A DNA stretch of 35,000 bases. It comes from Glandiceps talaboti. Its lineage: Eukaryota; Hemichordata; Enteropneusta; Spengelidae. This document shows, piece after piece, positions 34,059 through 35,000 of this stretch. The stretch lies in the NCBI RefSeq assembly GCF_964340395.1, contig NC_135570.1, positions 6,422,822 to 6,457,821 on the forward strand. The letters are read 5' to 3'. Within the stretch, counting starts at the first letter, position 1. Each line of letters starts with the position of its first letter. The position numbers and the translations under genes are program-made. The notes below the pieces were generated by a model that ran no database searches, was not told where the DNA came from, and worked only from the letters and a program-made list of their open reading frames with translations.

Positions 34059-35000
34059 TGGAATACAGTGTATAAACCAACAAGAATGTAAGGCGTTCAT
34101 ATGTGTTAGCTAAATATCTACCACCTAACGGACTACATGTATTTCAACGTCTCGATAAAATATATTTAGCTATTGTCATGTCATTCAAGTTGTCACTGTC
34201 TGCAAAAAGTGACGTCATCATGTGGCGTGTCATGACGCCATTGTTATACATATATGGGCATTATTAGCGAAGGATACGTCAACATATACTCGCTTACCTT
34301 ACCACAGCATCTGTACAGATTTCATTTTTAAAAAAAGTAAAGTAGCAATTTGAAGGTTGTGTTACAGAAGTAAAGCAAGAAAATATAACGGTGATTTTAA
34401 ACTGTTCATTCAGTATAGGACAAAGATAGAAACAGCGAAGAAAAAGTAAAAGAAAAACAAATTGCACACAAGAACCGGAGGTACAACAAACTATAGAAAG
34501 GAATTAGTTTAAACCTTAACCTTTCTAATTTACTGGGAAAAGAAAGAACATTTATAGCTGGAATGGTCATTGAAGTGAACACTATGAAGATCATGTAACA
34601 CATTAAAGGTGTACTAGCTGTAACTGGACTTTTATTTTTCACGATCAGACAACCAACAATATATTCACTAAAAACATGGTTAAAATATCAACAAAATTTG
34701 CATATTAATTAAAAGTCTATTTGATCTATAAATGGAAGTAATAAGTTGATTCATTGGGGTGCTAATTTGTCAACGCAAACCCAAAATCTATTTAATTGGA
34801 TTTATTGCACCATATTATGTATACTTGTACACAAATATGTTTACCCATATGTGATTTGATACTGTACGATATTATGAGTAAGTCATTATCTGACAAAACG
34901 GCAAAAACCCTTTTCAATAGGCCTTTCCAAAATTTGCCATGGTGGCGCTCTACTTCCTGTCTGTGTATACCTTGGGGGTATACATGGTATAGGTTACTTG
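34059..35000 (+). other. 3' flank of the GPCR gene
   Basis: No canonical AATAAA is visible. ATTAAA variants occur near 34602 and 34708, so the 3' UTR may extend about 550-650 nt. A perfect TGACGTCA lies at 34210-34217, and a GTATACC/GGTATAC hairpin lies at 34965-34983 near the window edge. I see no second gene. Confidence 0.6.

Overview
The window looks like metazoan nuclear DNA, most likely from a marine invertebrate. It is AT-rich and dominated by long microsatellites, small non-autonomous mobile elements and diverged interspersed repeats. Its only convincing gene is split by canonical GT-AG introns. A deuterostome such as a hemichordate or amphioxus would fit, but this rests on repeat texture and receptor type, so it is a weak inference. 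There are no prokaryotic signatures, no rRNA, no convincing tRNA and no CRISPR array.

The gene is on the + strand. Four exons (10446-10767, 30895-31307, 32971-33069, 33834-34058) join without any frame break into a 352-residue class A (rhodopsin-like) GPCR. It has the TM1 GN, TM2 NLAxAD, TM3 DRY, TM6 CWLPY and TM7 NPxxY motifs, the ECL1-ECL2 cysteine pair, N-terminal glycosylation sequons and a helix 8. The TM2-ECL1, TM3-entry and helix-8 segments resemble the neuropeptide FF / RFamide receptor group most. The ligand cannot be read from sequence. Intron 1 is about 20.1 kb, intron 2 about 1.7 kb and intron 3 about 0.76 kb.

Layout: 1-10445 is non-coding 5' flank with interspersed-repeat copies, several microsatellites and a complete 348-bp palindromic (foldback) element with TTAA ends. 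The last 530 bp before the gene carry a perfect CRE, a TCTCGCGAGA element and a TATA-like box. Intron 1 (10768-30894) is packed with STR arrays and repeat fossils, including a 248-bp TIR element (MITE) with TA ends. Intron 2 holds a CAGA/ACGC array and a 42-bp-period tandem repeat seen at two other loci. Intron 3 holds a TA array and a long CU tract upstream of the last exon. 34059-35000 is 3' flank.

I found no clear new multi-gene system. The items most worth following are the foldback element and its diverged half copy, the 42-44 bp tandem repeat family at three loci, the three-copy 'CCATATTGGA' family, the MITE at 27803, the GCATG (RBFOX-type) block in intron 1, the apparent excess of perfect TGACGTCA sites, and the receptor's missing TM2 proline.
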